From Egibacter rhizosphaerae (lineage in GTDB: Bacteria; Actinomycetota; Nitriliruptoria; Euzebyales; Egibacteraceae), in NCBI RefSeq assembly GCF_004322855.1, contig NZ_CP036402.1, forward strand, positions 1,054,001 to 1,118,000: a stretch of DNA of 64,000 nt. Reading direction: 5' to 3'. The notes beneath the pieces were generated by a model that was not told where the DNA came from, did not search any database, and saw nothing but the letters and a program-made list of their open reading frames with translations. This document shows, piece by piece, positions 36,082 through 45,060 of the stretch (its first letter is position 1; every line of letters begins with the position of its first letter). Both the position numbers and the translations under genes were made by a program.

Positions 36082-36109
36082 AGTCTAACCCGCCGCGGGC
36101 ACGTCACAA
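36082..36109 (-). promoter_or_regulatory. Promoter of smc
   Basis: TTGTGA (36104-36109) and TAGACT (36082-36087) on the minus strand are 16 bp apart. Transcription from about 36075 gives a leader of about 30 nt before the smc GTG at 36044. Nothing else is seen in the 240-bp gap. Confidence 0.6.
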
Positions 36110-36285
36110 CCGCCGGGTTCCACGCGACCGCCGGGCGCCACCAGAGCAGGGCGTGACCGCGCAGGGCGCGATGCGTGACGGGGACGCGGGACGCGCGCGA
36201 CCACACCCGAACCGACGACGGTCGTCGGCCCTCGCGCGGATCATCGTCGCCGTGGCCCGACGGCGACTCGCGGAACGCCCTGCGG

Positions 36286-36489
36286 TCAGTGGGTGAGCGC
36301 GACCTCGCGGTCGTCGCGGCTCACGTCGTCGGCGTCTCGCGCGAATTCGACGGCCTCACGCAGCGCGTCACGCTCCTGACGAACGGCCTCGAGGGATTCC
36401 TCGAGCTCGCGTACTCGCGTGCGCAGGGCCGTGATCTCGGCCAGCAGGTGGTGCGGACGGTGGTCCCAGGAACCGACGAGTGCCTTCAT
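36286..36489 (-). CDS. Small coiled-coil protein (67 residues)
   Basis: The ATG at 36489 has a strong AGGAGG 8 nt upstream. Residues 17-52 form one heptad-rich helix (LAEITALRTRVRELEESLEA, VRQERDALREAVEFARD), flanked by a short N-terminal MKALVGSWDHRPHH and an acidic tail. No family is recognised, and it is not clearly tied to smc, which starts 241 bp downstream. The good ribosome binding site and the helical pattern make it a likely gene. Confidence 0.7.
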   Translation of the reverse strand: MKALVGSWDHRPHHLLAEITALRTRVRELEESLEAVRQERDALREAVEFARDADDVSRDDREVALTH

Positions 36490-36818
36490 GCGGGGGTCCT
36501 CCTACGATCTCGCGCGGGTCGCGCGCGGTAGCCTCGTCTTGACTGCGGTGTTCAGGCCTTCACCAGCCGGACGGCCGGCGGGTGACCGCGGATCCGTCCA
36601 CGGGGCCCGATGGGTCGCACGACGCTCGGCGACCGGTCGGTTCCGTCCTCGTCGCCTCGGACGTGCTCCTGGACACGCGGTGCGTGCCCCAGCGTTGCGG
36701 AACGCGACTCGACCGGGCAGCGTCGTGCGGCACGGTCGATGGGCGGCTCGCCGACCGTGCGGGATCACCGCACGCACGAAAGCCGCGCGTTCACGAGCGC
36801 ACTATACCGGGAGGCCGA
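36490..36818. other. Intergenic region between divergent genes
   Basis: This 329-bp gap separates the coiled-coil protein from the hydrolase. I see only a TATACC box at 36803-36808 just before the hydrolase start and short overlapping frames with no family resemblance; no RNA gene or repeat is recognisable. Confidence 0.5.
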
Positions 36819-37856
36819 ATGTTGCCGCAAGATCACGGTCGACCCACCCAGCGAACCCGCCGAGTGCTGCGCGGGATGCGCCGCGGCATCGGGCTCGGGG
36901 TGGGTGGCGCACTGGTCGGCGGCTACATCGTCGCCTCGCGACCTCGACCGCCTACCGCCTCCCGGGGAGTGGCCGAACCCCCACCGGGGCTGCCGCCCGG
37001 CCGCACCCTCGCGCTGCCCGGGCGCGGGGAGATGTTCCTGCGAGAGACGCCGGCGCCCTCCCGGGATGCGCCGACGCTCGCGCTCCTGCACGGATGGATG
37101 TTCCCGTCCGACCTGCACTGGGCCGCCGTCGCCCCGGGGCTCGCGCGCCGGGCTCGGCTCGTGATCCCCGACCACCGGGGTCATGGCCGCGGATCGCGAC
37201 CGGCCGCACCCTTCCGCCTCACCGACGTCGCCGACGACGTGGCCGCGCTCCTGCGCCGTCTCGATACCGGCCCCGCCATCCTCGTGGGCTACTCCATGGG
37301 TGGGGCGATCGCGATGCACACCTGGCAGCGCCACCCCGACGTCGTGCGCGGCCTCGTGCTCTGTGCGACGAGCTCCAACTACGCCGACTCGCCCGCCTAC
37401 CGCCTCGTGTGGCGGTCCATGGGCGGGCTGCAACTCCTGCTGCGCCTCCTGCCCCGACACCAGCTCGAATCGCTGCTGCTCGCCCGCGCGGAGGGTCGGC
37501 TGCCGATCCCCATCACCCGCATGATCCACCAAGAGACGCCCCGCGAGGTGGTCCAGCGCCTCCCCTGGCTCGTCGGTGAGTTCGACCGGGGCAGCGCCGA
37601 CGATGTGGCCGAGGCCGGTCGGGAACTCGGCCGGTTCGACGGCCGCGGCTGGATCCCCACCATCGACGTGCCCACCGGCGTCGTGGTGACGAGCCAGGAC
37701 CGCCTGGTGCCACCGAACTGGCAGTACGGCCTGGCCGCGCTCCTCCCGGGAGCGCCCGTCCGTACGATCCACGCCGATCACGATGCCGTCATCGCCGCCC
37801 CCGGCATTCTCGAGGAGGCGATCAGCGGTCTCGTGACCGACCTGGGGCTGGGATAG
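36819..37856 (+). CDS. Alpha/beta-hydrolase fold protein, membrane- or export-associated
   Basis: A serine hydrolase of the alpha/beta fold: oxyanion motif LLHGWMFPSDLHW, DHRGHGRGSRP, nucleophile elbow GYSMGGAIAMH, Asp in VVVTSQDRLVPP and His in IHADHDAVIAAP. Before the domain there is a basic segment and a hydrophobic helix (GIGLGVGGALVGGYIVAS, about residues 26-43), suggesting a membrane anchor or signal. I use the ATG at 36819 (345 residues); GGGAGG is only 4 nt upstream, so the adjacent TTG may also serve. The substrate is unknown. Confidence 0.85.
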   Translation: MLPQDHGRPTQRTRRVLRGMRRGIGLGVGGALVGGYIVASRPRPPTASRGVAEPPPGLPPGRTLALPGRGEMFLRETPAPSRDAPTLALLHGWMFPSDLHWAAVAPGLARRARLVIPDHRGHGRGSRPAAPFRLTDVADDVAALLRRLDTGPAILVGYSMGGAIAMHTWQRHPDVVRGLVLCATSSNYADSPAYRLVWRSMGGLQLLLRLLPRHQLESLLLARAEGRLPIPITRMIHQETPREVVQRLPWLVGEFDRGSADDVAEAGRELGRFDGRGWIPTIDVPTGVVVTSQDRLVPPNWQYGLAALLPGAPVRTIHADHDAVIAAPGILEEAISGLVTDLGLG

Positions 37857-37891
37857 TCCCACCGGCGGCGCCCGCGCGGGACGCACCGAGG

Positions 37892-38722
37892 TCAGGTCTG
37901 GCAGGACGGGCAGTGGTACATGGGGTGACCGTCCACCTCGTCCCGATGGATCGGCCGGCGGCACCGGGGGCACGGCTGAGCCGCACGCCCGTGGACCTTG
38001 ATGTGCGCGGCCGGCGGCTCGTCCTCGTCGAGCTCGTCCCCCTCGGGCTCCTGGCCCCCGGAGCCCCCCTGCTTGACCGCTTCGTAGAGGACCTCGAACA
38101 GCGCTCGGTGCAGCCGACGCACCTCCTGGCTCGACAGGTGGTTCGAGGTCCGGGCACCATCGAGCCCTGCTGCCCACAGCACCTCGTCGCTGTAGCGGTC
38201 ACCCAGACCGATGACGAACGTCTCGTCCCGCAGCAGCAGCGCGAGCTCTCGGCGGCGTGCGGCGAGATAGCTCCCGAAGGCGTGCCACGTGAACGTGTTG
38301 GCCAGCGGATCCACCCCGGTGGGAGTGAGCTCACCGATCCCGTCGAGGCTGGCGGTCTCGACGACGAACAACTCGGCCGCATCGTCGGGATCGGCGACGT
38401 GCAGGGCTCCCCCCGTCGTGAACCAGATACGGGCCCGGACGTGGCCGGCCGGGTCCGCGTTCGCGGTCTCCCGGGTGATCCAGCCGGTCGGACCGAGGCC
38501 GACGACGAGCGCTTGTCCCTCGTCCAGCTCGCAGACGATCCGCACGCCCCGCCGTACGACCGACGCGATCTTGCGCCCCGTCAGAGCACGGACGAACTCC
38601 GGGCGGTTCCGGTGGCGCTGCACGAGCCGGGTCGCACCGACCTCCACGTCCTTGACGCGCTTGCCCACGACCTCCTTCTCGAGCTCCTTGCGCAGGACCT
38701 CCGCCTCGGGCAGCTGCGTCAC
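37892..38722 (-). CDS. Fpg/Nei family DNA glycosylase homologue lacking catalytic residues
   Basis: Full-length Fpg/Nei fold (276 residues), in the usual place after rnc. True Fpg begins M-P-E-L-P-E: Pro2 is the Schiff-base nucleophile and Glu3 the acid. Here the start is fixed by a GTGA overlap with rnc and reads M-T-Q-L-P-E-A-E, so both are replaced. The catalytic Lys of RGK is Val (RRGVRIVCEL), the Met finger motif GMSG is GPTG, and GLGN is GLGD (VIGLGDRYSDEVLWAAGL). The zinc finger keeps its four Cys (CPRC and CPSC) but the DNA-contacting Arg is changed. It is likely a DNA-binding relative rather than an 8-oxoG glycosylase. Confidence 0.85.
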   Translation of the reverse strand: MTQLPEAEVLRKELEKEVVGKRVKDVEVGATRLVQRHRNRPEFVRALTGRKIASVVRRGVRIVCELDEGQALVVGLGPTGWITRETANADPAGHVRARIWFTTGGALHVADPDDAAELFVVETASLDGIGELTPTGVDPLANTFTWHAFGSYLAARRRELALLLRDETFVIGLGDRYSDEVLWAAGLDGARTSNHLSSQEVRRLHRALFEVLYEAVKQGGSGGQEPEGDELDEDEPPAAHIKVHGRAAQPCPRCRRPIHRDEVDGHPMYHCPSCQT

Positions 38723-39420
38723 GCCTCCCCCTCCGCTCCACGCTCGCTCAGGGCTCCGAGCGCGACCTGGGCCGCTTGCTGCTCGGCCTCCTTCTTGCTC
38801 CGCCCGATGCCCTCACCGAGCAGCTCATCGTCGATGTACACCGCTGCGGTGAACTGCTTCTGATGATCCGGGCCGTCCTCGCTGAGCCGGTACACCGGCA
38901 ACGTGTGCTGGAGTGCGGCCACACGCTCCTGCAGCGAGGTCTTGAAGTCGAACAAGGTGGAGCTGTGCAGGATCTCGTCGAGGCGGTCGTCGAGCAGGCG
39001 CCGGACGAGCGCGGTCGCCGCGTCGATGCCGGCATCGAGGTAGGCCGCCCCGATTATCGCCTCGAGCGTGTCCGCGAGGATGGAGTCCTTGTCCCTGCCA
39101 CCGGACTGCTCCTCGCCCCGACCCAGCCGAACCTGCGCACCGACACCGAGGTCGCGCGCGACCGCCGCCAGGGTCAGAGTGTTCACCGCGGCCGCCCGCG
39201 CCTTGGCCAAGCGGCCCTCGGGCGAGTCCGGGCTCTGGTGGAAGATGCGATCGGTGACCACGAGCCCGAGAACCGCGTCGCCGAGGAACTCGAGACGTTC
39301 GTTGGTCGGCTCGCCGCCGGCCTCGAAGGCCCAGCTACGGTGCGCGAGCGCCAGGTCGAGCAGGGACGGGTCGGCGAACCGGTAGCCGAGGGCCCGCTGT
39401 AGGGTCTCCGGATCGGCCAC
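38719..39420 (-). CDS. rnc: Ribonuclease III
   Basis: RNase III cuts double-stranded RNA and matures rRNA. It shows the signature ERLEFLGDAVLGLVVTD (residues about 44-60), KDSILADTLEAIIGAAYLDA with the second acidic metal ligands, and a C-terminal dsRBD (FTAAVYIDDELLGEGIGRSK, KKEAEQQAAQVAL). I use the GTG at 39420 (233 residues; AAGGAG 8 nt upstream); the upstream open frame overlaps rpmF. Its stop is coupled to the Fpg-like gene. Confidence 0.96.
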   Translation of the reverse strand: MADPETLQRALGYRFADPSLLDLALAHRSWAFEAGGEPTNERLEFLGDAVLGLVVTDRIFHQSPDSPEGRLAKARAAAVNTLTLAAVARDLGVGAQVRLGRGEEQSGGRDKDSILADTLEAIIGAAYLDAGIDAATALVRRLLDDRLDEILHSSTLFDFKTSLQERVAALQHTLPVYRLSEDGPDHQKQFTAAVYIDDELLGEGIGRSKKEAEQQAAQVALGALSERGAEGEA

Positions 39421-39443
39421 CGCGACGGCTCCTTGCCGGACGC

Positions 39444-39626
39444 CTACTCGGCGACGTCGATGACCTGGCGCCCACCGTACGCTCCGCAGGAGTGGCAGAC
39501 GGTGTGCGGCCGCACGGGAGCGCGGCACTGCTGGCAGCGAGCAGCGGCCGGACGCGTACGGCTGAGCCACTGGGCGCGACGCCGGCGGGTCCTCGAGCGG
39601 GACAGCTTGCGCTTGGGGACTGCCAC
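39444..39626 (-). CDS. rpmF: 50S ribosomal protein L32
   Basis: This small zinc-ribbon ribosomal protein has 60 residues. AVPKRKLSRSRTRRRRAQW is canonical, followed by CQQC and CHSC Cys pairs, so this is the zinc-binding form. GTG start at 39626 has AGGAG 5 nt upstream. yceD-rpmF-rnc is a common operon order. Confidence 0.97.
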   Translation of the reverse strand: MAVPKRKLSRSRTRRRRAQWLSRTRPAAARCQQCRAPVRPHTVCHSCGAYGGRQVIDVAE

Positions 39627-39830
39627 GGGTGCTCCTCTCTGCCGTCGCCGAGCATCGCCCGGCCCCGGGCGCGGGCCGCCCCCGAGGGGCCCGCGAGGGC
39701 CTCGGATCGGTCGCGCTCGGCCGGAACCGGTTCGTGGCTCGGTCGGGTACGGCGAATGTCGCGGACGGGTCGGAATGGTCGGAACGTTCTCGGGGGAACC
39801 GGGCACGGGGCTCCCCACCAGGGCCGCAGG

Positions 39831-40391
39831 CTAGCCGGTGCCCTCGGGACCGTGTCCCTCCGGCAACTGCAGGCCTCGCAGCGCCTCCCACCGCGGGTCG
39901 AGATCGTCCTCCTCGCAGTCGCAGTCGGACTCGTTGAGGTCGTGCCCGCAGAACGCGCAGAGCCCGGCGCAATCCGTTGCGCAGAGCGGACGGTAGGGGA
40001 TCGCGCTCGCGAGCGCATCCCGCACCAGGGTCGTGACGTCGAGATGCCCTTCGGCGAGTTCGTAGCCCTCCTCGAGCTCGTCCTCCTCGTCCAGCGCCGC
40101 CGGGTTGGCGAACAGCTCGACGACGTCGACGTGAGCAGGGTGCGTCACCGCACGCAGACAGCGGGCGCACGCGAGCCCCACCTCCGCGGAGAGTTGACCG
40201 CGAACGAGCATCCCGTCGACGACGCTCTCGACCACCCCGTCGAGCCGCACGGGCTCACGAACGGCGGCGAGCGGCAACTCGAACTCGTCGGGTACGGGCA
40301 GGGAGAGGTCGACCTCGCGCGACGCACCAGGTCGATCCACCAGGTCGGCGACCTGGATCAGGTTGTCGGTGGTTGAGGAAGTCATGAGCAC
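39831..40391 (-). CDS. yceD: YceD/DUF177 family protein
   Basis: This protein is needed for 23S rRNA accumulation in several organisms and usually precedes rpmF. The conserved C-terminal Cys-rich segment ATDCAGLCAFCGHDLNESDC and an upstream CARCLR are present. GTG at 40391 has GGAG 7 nt upstream; an ATG two codons in is the alternative. 186 residues. A TAGGCT extended -10 (TGCTAGGCT) lies at 40473-40478. Confidence 0.92.
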   Translation of the reverse strand: MLMTSSTTDNLIQVADLVDRPGASREVDLSLPVPDEFELPLAAVREPVRLDGVVESVVDGMLVRGQLSAEVGLACARCLRAVTHPAHVDVVELFANPAALDEEDELEEGYELAEGHLDVTTLVRDALASAIPYRPLCATDCAGLCAFCGHDLNESDCDCEEDDLDPRWEALRGLQLPEGHGPEGTG

Positions 40392-40486
40392 GACAGCGCT
40401 CCGGTTCGCCGATCAGATCGCCTGCCGTGCGTTCGGCGCACAGGCAGGGTGGTTACTCGCGCCCGATCGACAAGCCTAGCACGGGC

Positions 40487-41143
40487 CTACGTCGAGCCCG
40501 TTTCGTGGTCGTACAGGCGTCGGCCCTCCCGCGGCGGCTCGTCCATCGGGGCCTCCTCGTCCGTCCCCGCCACACGCTCGACGTTCTCGGCGCCCGATCC
40601 GGACGGTCGCGCCCCGACGTCCCCCGTGGGATCGGGACGCTCCCGGGCCGAGGAATCGGTCTGCCCGGCAGCGTCGTGCTCGGCGAGGTCGTCGGAGTCG
40701 AGGCGGCCCCCCAGGCGCTCACGCCCCTTCTCGACCGCATGCAGGGTCTTGCGCAGGACGATCTCGAAGTTCGCGAGCTTGCCGTCCACGTAGTCCTCTG
40801 CCTCGAGGCGCAACACCTTCGCCTGTTCCTGGGCATCGGCGACGATGCGTTCGGCCTCCCGCTCGGCCCGCGCCATCACCTCGTCGTCGCTGACCAGGCG
40901 GTCGGCCTCGCGCCGCGCGTCCGCGACGACCTGCTCACCCTCACGGCGGGCCTGCTCGAGCACCTCCTCGCGCTCCTTCAGGATCCAGCGGGCCTGGCGC
41001 AGCTCGTCGGGCAACGTGGCGCGCAGCCCCTCGAGCGCCTCCTCGAGCTCCTGACGGCTCACCATCACCGATGCGGACAGCGGAACGGGGCGCGCGTCGG
41101 CAACCATGCGCTCGATGCGGTCGATGTAGGCCTCCACGTCCAC
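40487..41143 (-). CDS. Coiled-coil protein, DivIVA/Wag31-like or ATP-synthase b-like
   Basis: A 218-residue protein with one long helical segment: VEAYIDRIERMVADARPVPL at the N-terminus, then ELRQARWILKEREEVLEQAR, EGEQVVADARREADRLVSDD and EREAERIVADAQEQAKVLRL. This matches the actinobacterial family between coaD and yceD/rpmF that is annotated as DivIVA-like or F0F1 b-like. The last 60 residues are disordered and acidic. Start GTG 41143 has AAGGA 8 nt upstream. A role in cell-pole or wall organisation is inferred from the family only. Confidence 0.83.
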   Translation of the reverse strand: MDVEAYIDRIERMVADARPVPLSASVMVSRQELEEALEGLRATLPDELRQARWILKEREEVLEQARREGEQVVADARREADRLVSDDEVMARAEREAERIVADAQEQAKVLRLEAEDYVDGKLANFEIVLRKTLHAVEKGRERLGGRLDSDDLAEHDAAGQTDSSARERPDPTGDVGARPSGSGAENVERVAGTDEEAPMDEPPREGRRLYDHETGST

Positions 41144-41285
41144 TGGAGCGGTCCTTCCGTCCGGTCGGGCCTGGTCGTCGGAGCCGGCCTCGCACACACC
41201 ACCACCGAGTCGGGAGGATGCCGCATCTGCCGGGGGAACGCGCGAGCCGATCCCCACGGGCACCCGGCGGATCGACCGAGCGCGG

Positions 41286-41762
41286 TCAGTCCTGCAGTCG
41301 AGCCCGCAGCCGGTCGGCGACCACGGGTGCGACGAAGTCCTCGACCCCGCCACCGAACCGGGCGACCTCCTTCACCAGCGAGGACGACAGGAACGAGTAC
41401 AGCGGGCTGGTGGTCAGGAAGAACGTTTCGACGTCGCCGAGCCGACCGTTCATCTGCGCCTGCTGGAGCTCGTACTCGAAGTCGCTGACGGCCCTGAGCC
41501 CCTTCACGATCACCGACACGCCGTTCGCGCGGCAGAAGTCGACCAGTAGCCCGTCGAAGGTCGCGATCTCGAGGTTGGAGATGTGCCCGGTCACGGCCTC
41601 GAGGAGCTCCACCCGCTCGTCCACGTCGAGGAGCCCGCGCTTGCCGATGTTGCGCATGCACGCGACGATCAGGCGATCGAATTGCTGCGCCGCGCGCTCG
41701 ATCACGTCGAGATGGCCGTTGGTGACGGGATCGAAGCTGCCCGGGCACACCGCTGTCGTCAT
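41286..41762 (-). CDS. coaD: Phosphopantetheine adenylyltransferase
   Basis: CoaD makes dephospho-CoA from phosphopantetheine and ATP. The nucleotidyltransferase motif is AVCPGSFDPVTNGHLDVIER (residues 4-23), with VKGLRAVSDFEYELQQAQMN and YSFLSSSLVKEVARFGG following. 158 residues, exactly the family length. ATGA overlap with rsmD upstream. Confidence 0.98.
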   Translation of the reverse strand: MTTAVCPGSFDPVTNGHLDVIERAAQQFDRLIVACMRNIGKRGLLDVDERVELLEAVTGHISNLEIATFDGLLVDFCRANGVSVIVKGLRAVSDFEYELQQAQMNGRLGDVETFFLTTSPLYSFLSSSLVKEVARFGGGVEDFVAPVVADRLRARLQD

Positions 41763-42334
41763 CCGTCCCTCCCTTCCGCCGACCCCGCCGACATCACCCG
41801 CAGGGTCCGCACGAGGGCATCACCGTAGGAGCGCTCACGTTCGACCGCCAGCCAGGGCGGGGGCGTACCGGGGTCGTGCTGGTCGCGCTCGAGGACCACG
41901 AGCGCACCCACGGCGAGGGCGCCCGAGGCCCGCAGCTCCTCGAGCCGCGCCCACACCTCGTCGCTCGCCAGGGCGAACGGGGGATCGCAGAGCACGAGAT
42001 CGAAGGGGCCGGCGCGCGGATGGCGGCAGAACACCGCCACGTCCTCGTGCCGCACGGTGACCCCGTCCAGCGCCACGGCCTCGACGTTGCGCCCGATCGC
42101 GGCGAGCGCGCGACGATCCCGCTCGACGAGCACCACGCTGGCCGCACCGCGGGAGCGTGCCTCAAGCCCCAGCGCACCCGAACCGGCCCAGAGGTCACAG
42201 ACGTCTGCGCCCTCGACCCGGTCGCCGAGGCTGGAGAAGACCGCCTCGCGCACGCGCTCGGTCGTCGGGCGCGTGCCGTCCGCGGCCACGAGCCGGCGAC
42301 CGCCGGCGGCGCCGGCCACGATGCGCAGGCCCAT
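41759..42334 (-). CDS. rsmD: 16S rRNA (guanine966-N2)-methyltransferase RsmD
   Basis: RsmD methylates G966 of 16S rRNA. It shows LRIVAGAAGGRRLVA and RPTTERVREAVFSSL at the N-terminus, the SAM motif VCDLWAGSGALGLEARSRGA and the catalytic DPPF in FDLVLCDPPFALAS. I use the ATG at 42334 (191 residues), the conserved family start; the long upstream frame overlaps recG. rsmD and coaD are partners in most bacteria. Confidence 0.96.
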   Translation of the reverse strand: MGLRIVAGAAGGRRLVAADGTRPTTERVREAVFSSLGDRVEGADVCDLWAGSGALGLEARSRGAASVVLVERDRRALAAIGRNVEAVALDGVTVRHEDVAVFCRHPRAGPFDLVLCDPPFALASDEVWARLEELRASGALAVGALVVLERDQHDPGTPPPWLAVERERSYGDALVRTLRVMSAGSAEGRDG

Positions 42335-42392
42335 CAGGACCCCTGCCCGAGCGCGCGTGGCGGCGACCCCCCCGCCACCCTCGACCCGGCGC

Positions 42393-44567
42393 TCATCCGC
42401 TCTCGAGCGCGTCGAGCGCGTCGTCGCCGTAGCGCCGGCGCACCTCCGCGGCCAGGCGCGGGTGCCGCTCGAGTGTCGGATCGTCGGCGGCGAGCAGGCG
42501 CGCGTCGTCGCGCGCGTGGCGGACGACGTCGCGGTCCGTGTCGAGCCTGGCGATCGTGAGGTCGGGCAGCCCGGACTGGCGGGTGTCGAACAAACTGCCC
42601 TCCCCCCGTAGCTCGAGGTCCGTCTCCGCGAGCTCGAACCCGTCACGCGTGCTGGCCAGCGCCCGCAGCCGCGGGTTGTCGTCCGCCTCCTCGCTCATCA
42701 GCACGCACCAGCTCTGTGCACCACCACGGCCCACGCGCCCACGGAGCTGGTGCAACTGGCTCAGGCCGAACCGGTGCGCGTCCTCGATGATCATGATCGT
42801 GGCGGCGGGCACGTCCAGGCCCACCTCGATCACGCTGGTGGCGACGAGCACCTGCACGTCGCCCGCGCGGAAGGCGTCCATGACGGCGTCCTTCTCGGCG
42901 GTCGGTAGTTGGCCGTGCAGGAGACCGACGTCGAGGTCCGCGAACGGCCCCTCGACGAGCCGCCGATACTCGTCGGTGGCGCTCTTGACCCCGTCGAGCG
43001 CCTCGGACGGCTCAACGAGCGGGCAGACCACGTAACAGCGCTCCCCCGCCGAGACGCGCTCGCGCACGAAGGCCTCGAGCTTCTTCCGCCGGGACGAGGC
43101 CGTGTGGATGACCTCGGTGCGGATCGGCTGCCGTCCCGGCGGCAACTCGTCCAGGATCGCGAGGTCGAGATCGCCGTAGAAGGTCAGCGCGAGCGACCGA
43201 GGGATCGGCGTGGCGGTCATGACGAGCACATCGGGGGCGTGCTCGTCGACGCGCTTGTCGCGCAGGCGCATGCGGTGCTCGACCCCGAACCGGTGCTGCT
43301 CGTCGACGACGACCACACCGAGGTCCGCGAACCACACCCCCGGCTCGAGCAGCGCGTGCGTGCCGACGACGAGATCGAGTTCGCCCGAGTGGAGCTCGGC
43401 GAGGACCTCGCGACGCCGGCGCGACGACTGGCTGCCGGTGAGCAGCCCCACCCGCGGCCCGACGAGCAGGTTGACCCCCAGCGGCGCCAGCAGGTCGTCG
43501 AGCGTGCGCAGGTGCTGCTCGGCCAGCACCTCGGTCGGCGCCATCAGGGCGGCCTGACGGCCGTGATCGAGAGCGGTGAGCATCGCCCACGCCGCGACGA
43601 GCGTCTTGCCGCTCCCGACGTCGCCCTGCAGCAGCCGATGCATCGGCTTGACGCTGCCGAGGTCACCCGCCAGCTCGGCGAACGCCAACCACTGCGCATT
43701 GGTGGGCGGGAACGGCAGTGCCTCGAGGAGCGCGTCCGCCCACCCGCCGCGCTGCGGCTGCTGCTCGAGGCCGCGCGTCTCGGCCTCCAGACGCGCGCGC
43801 CGCTGTTGCAACCCCAGCTGCAGGCAGAGCAGTTCGTCGTAGACCAGACGGTGGCGCGCCCGTTCGGCCTCGGCGGCATCGCGGGGACGGTGAATGCCAC
43901 GCACCGCGCCGTCCAGCGTCGGCAGACCGTACCGGGCCCGCAGCTCCTCCGGCAGGTGTTCCGGCAGGGGCGGCAGCACGTCGAGCACGGCGTTGACGGC
44001 CGCCGCGATCCGGTGGGTCGGCAAGGCCTCGGTCGCCGGGTAGGTCGGGTGGGCAGCCCGAGTGTCCGGGGGCTGCTCGTCGCCGTCGAGCTCGGCGAGG
44101 CTCGGGTTCTTGAGCTGCGGGCGTCCACGGAACTCGTCGAGGGTCCCGCTGACCGCGACCCGCGTGCCCGGCGGATGGCGGCGGGGCCGCCATCGTTGGT
44201 TGAAGAACGTCACGTCGACGACCGAGCCGCCGTCCTCGACGAGGGTGGCCTTGGAGAGCTTGAGGTTCGACCGACGTGTGTCGAACGTCTGCCAACTCTC
44301 GATCGTGCCGACGATCGTGACGGATTGGCCGACACCGGTCTGCTGCGAGGAGGCCACGGGGCCGACCTCCCGGTACCGGCCTCGATAGGGGTAGTGCTCG
44401 AGGAGGTCGCGCACCGCCCGCACGCCGAGGTGGCGCCGCAGGGCCGCGGCCGTGCGGGCGCCGATGCCGGGGACCTCCTCGAGGTCGGCGGCCAGCCACG
44501 GCCACGCCGGGTCCGCGGACGCGGGGTCGGCGCCGCCGGAGGCCGATTGCGAGGGACGAGCATCCAC
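42393..44567 (-). CDS. recG: ATP-dependent DNA helicase RecG
   Basis: RecG regresses stalled replication forks. The N-terminal wedge/OB region (YPYRGRYREVGPVASSQQTG, WQTFDTRRSNLKLSKATLVE) precedes a superfamily 2 motor: Walker A LLQGDVGSGKTLVAAWAML, VVVDEQHRFGVEHRMRLR, TATPIPRSLALTFYGDLDLA, VLVATSVIEVGLDVPAATIM and QLRGRVGRGG. GTG start 44567 gives 724 residues; TACACT ends 6 nt before it, so a leaderless transcript is likely. It is divergent from rpmB. Confidence 0.97.
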   Translation of the reverse strand: MDARPSQSASGGADPASADPAWPWLAADLEEVPGIGARTAAALRRHLGVRAVRDLLEHYPYRGRYREVGPVASSQQTGVGQSVTIVGTIESWQTFDTRRSNLKLSKATLVEDGGSVVDVTFFNQRWRPRRHPPGTRVAVSGTLDEFRGRPQLKNPSLAELDGDEQPPDTRAAHPTYPATEALPTHRIAAAVNAVLDVLPPLPEHLPEELRARYGLPTLDGAVRGIHRPRDAAEAERARHRLVYDELLCLQLGLQQRRARLEAETRGLEQQPQRGGWADALLEALPFPPTNAQWLAFAELAGDLGSVKPMHRLLQGDVGSGKTLVAAWAMLTALDHGRQAALMAPTEVLAEQHLRTLDDLLAPLGVNLLVGPRVGLLTGSQSSRRRREVLAELHSGELDLVVGTHALLEPGVWFADLGVVVVDEQHRFGVEHRMRLRDKRVDEHAPDVLVMTATPIPRSLALTFYGDLDLAILDELPPGRQPIRTEVIHTASSRRKKLEAFVRERVSAGERCYVVCPLVEPSEALDGVKSATDEYRRLVEGPFADLDVGLLHGQLPTAEKDAVMDAFRAGDVQVLVATSVIEVGLDVPAATIMIIEDAHRFGLSQLHQLRGRVGRGGAQSWCVLMSEEADDNPRLRALASTRDGFELAETDLELRGEGSLFDTRQSGLPDLTIARLDTDRDVVRHARDDARLLAADDPTLERHPRLAAEVRRRYGDDALDALESG

Positions 44568-44817
44568 GCCGGCAGTGTAAGCACCTCCGCGCGGCGGACC
44601 GCGGAAGGCCCGCGCGGTGGTGAGGATCCTGGCCGCACGGTATGCTCCGGGGTTGCCGCCGCGCCGGTGGCCGTGTCGACCTGCCGCACTCGCGCGACCA
44701 GCGAGGACCGCGAGGGAGCGCCCACGCCGCCCGGGCGGCACCCGCGGGTGTCACCGCCTCCGCACCACCCGCGCCCAGCACCCGACCTCCGCGCCGAACC
44801 GACCGAAGGGTCCGACC

Positions 44818-45012
44818 GTGGCCGCCGTCTGCGAGATCTGCGACAAGAAGCCGAACTTCAGCTACCAGGTGAGCTTTTCGCACCGGCGCAGCAAGCGGCG
44901 CTGGAACCCCAACGTGCAGCGCATCCGCATCTGGGACGACGGCACCGTCCGGCGCGCGCGGGTCTGCACCTCCTGCATGAAGGCCGGCAAGGTCCAGCGG
45001 CCGCCGCAGTAG
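44818..45012 (+). CDS. rpmB: 50S ribosomal protein L28
   Basis: A 64-residue L28 of the zinc type: CEIC near the start and CTSC near the end. The core is SFSHRRSKRRWNPNVQRIRI. GTG start 44818 has GAAGGG 7 nt upstream. A TATGCT box at 44641-44646 would give a 5' leader of about 170 nt. Confidence 0.97.
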   Translation: MAAVCEICDKKPNFSYQVSFSHRRSKRRWNPNVQRIRIWDDGTVRRARVCTSCMKAGKVQRPPQ

Positions 45013-45060
45013 CGCCCCGCGTCCGCGCTGGGCTCGGGTCCGGGCCGACGGGAGCCGCCG

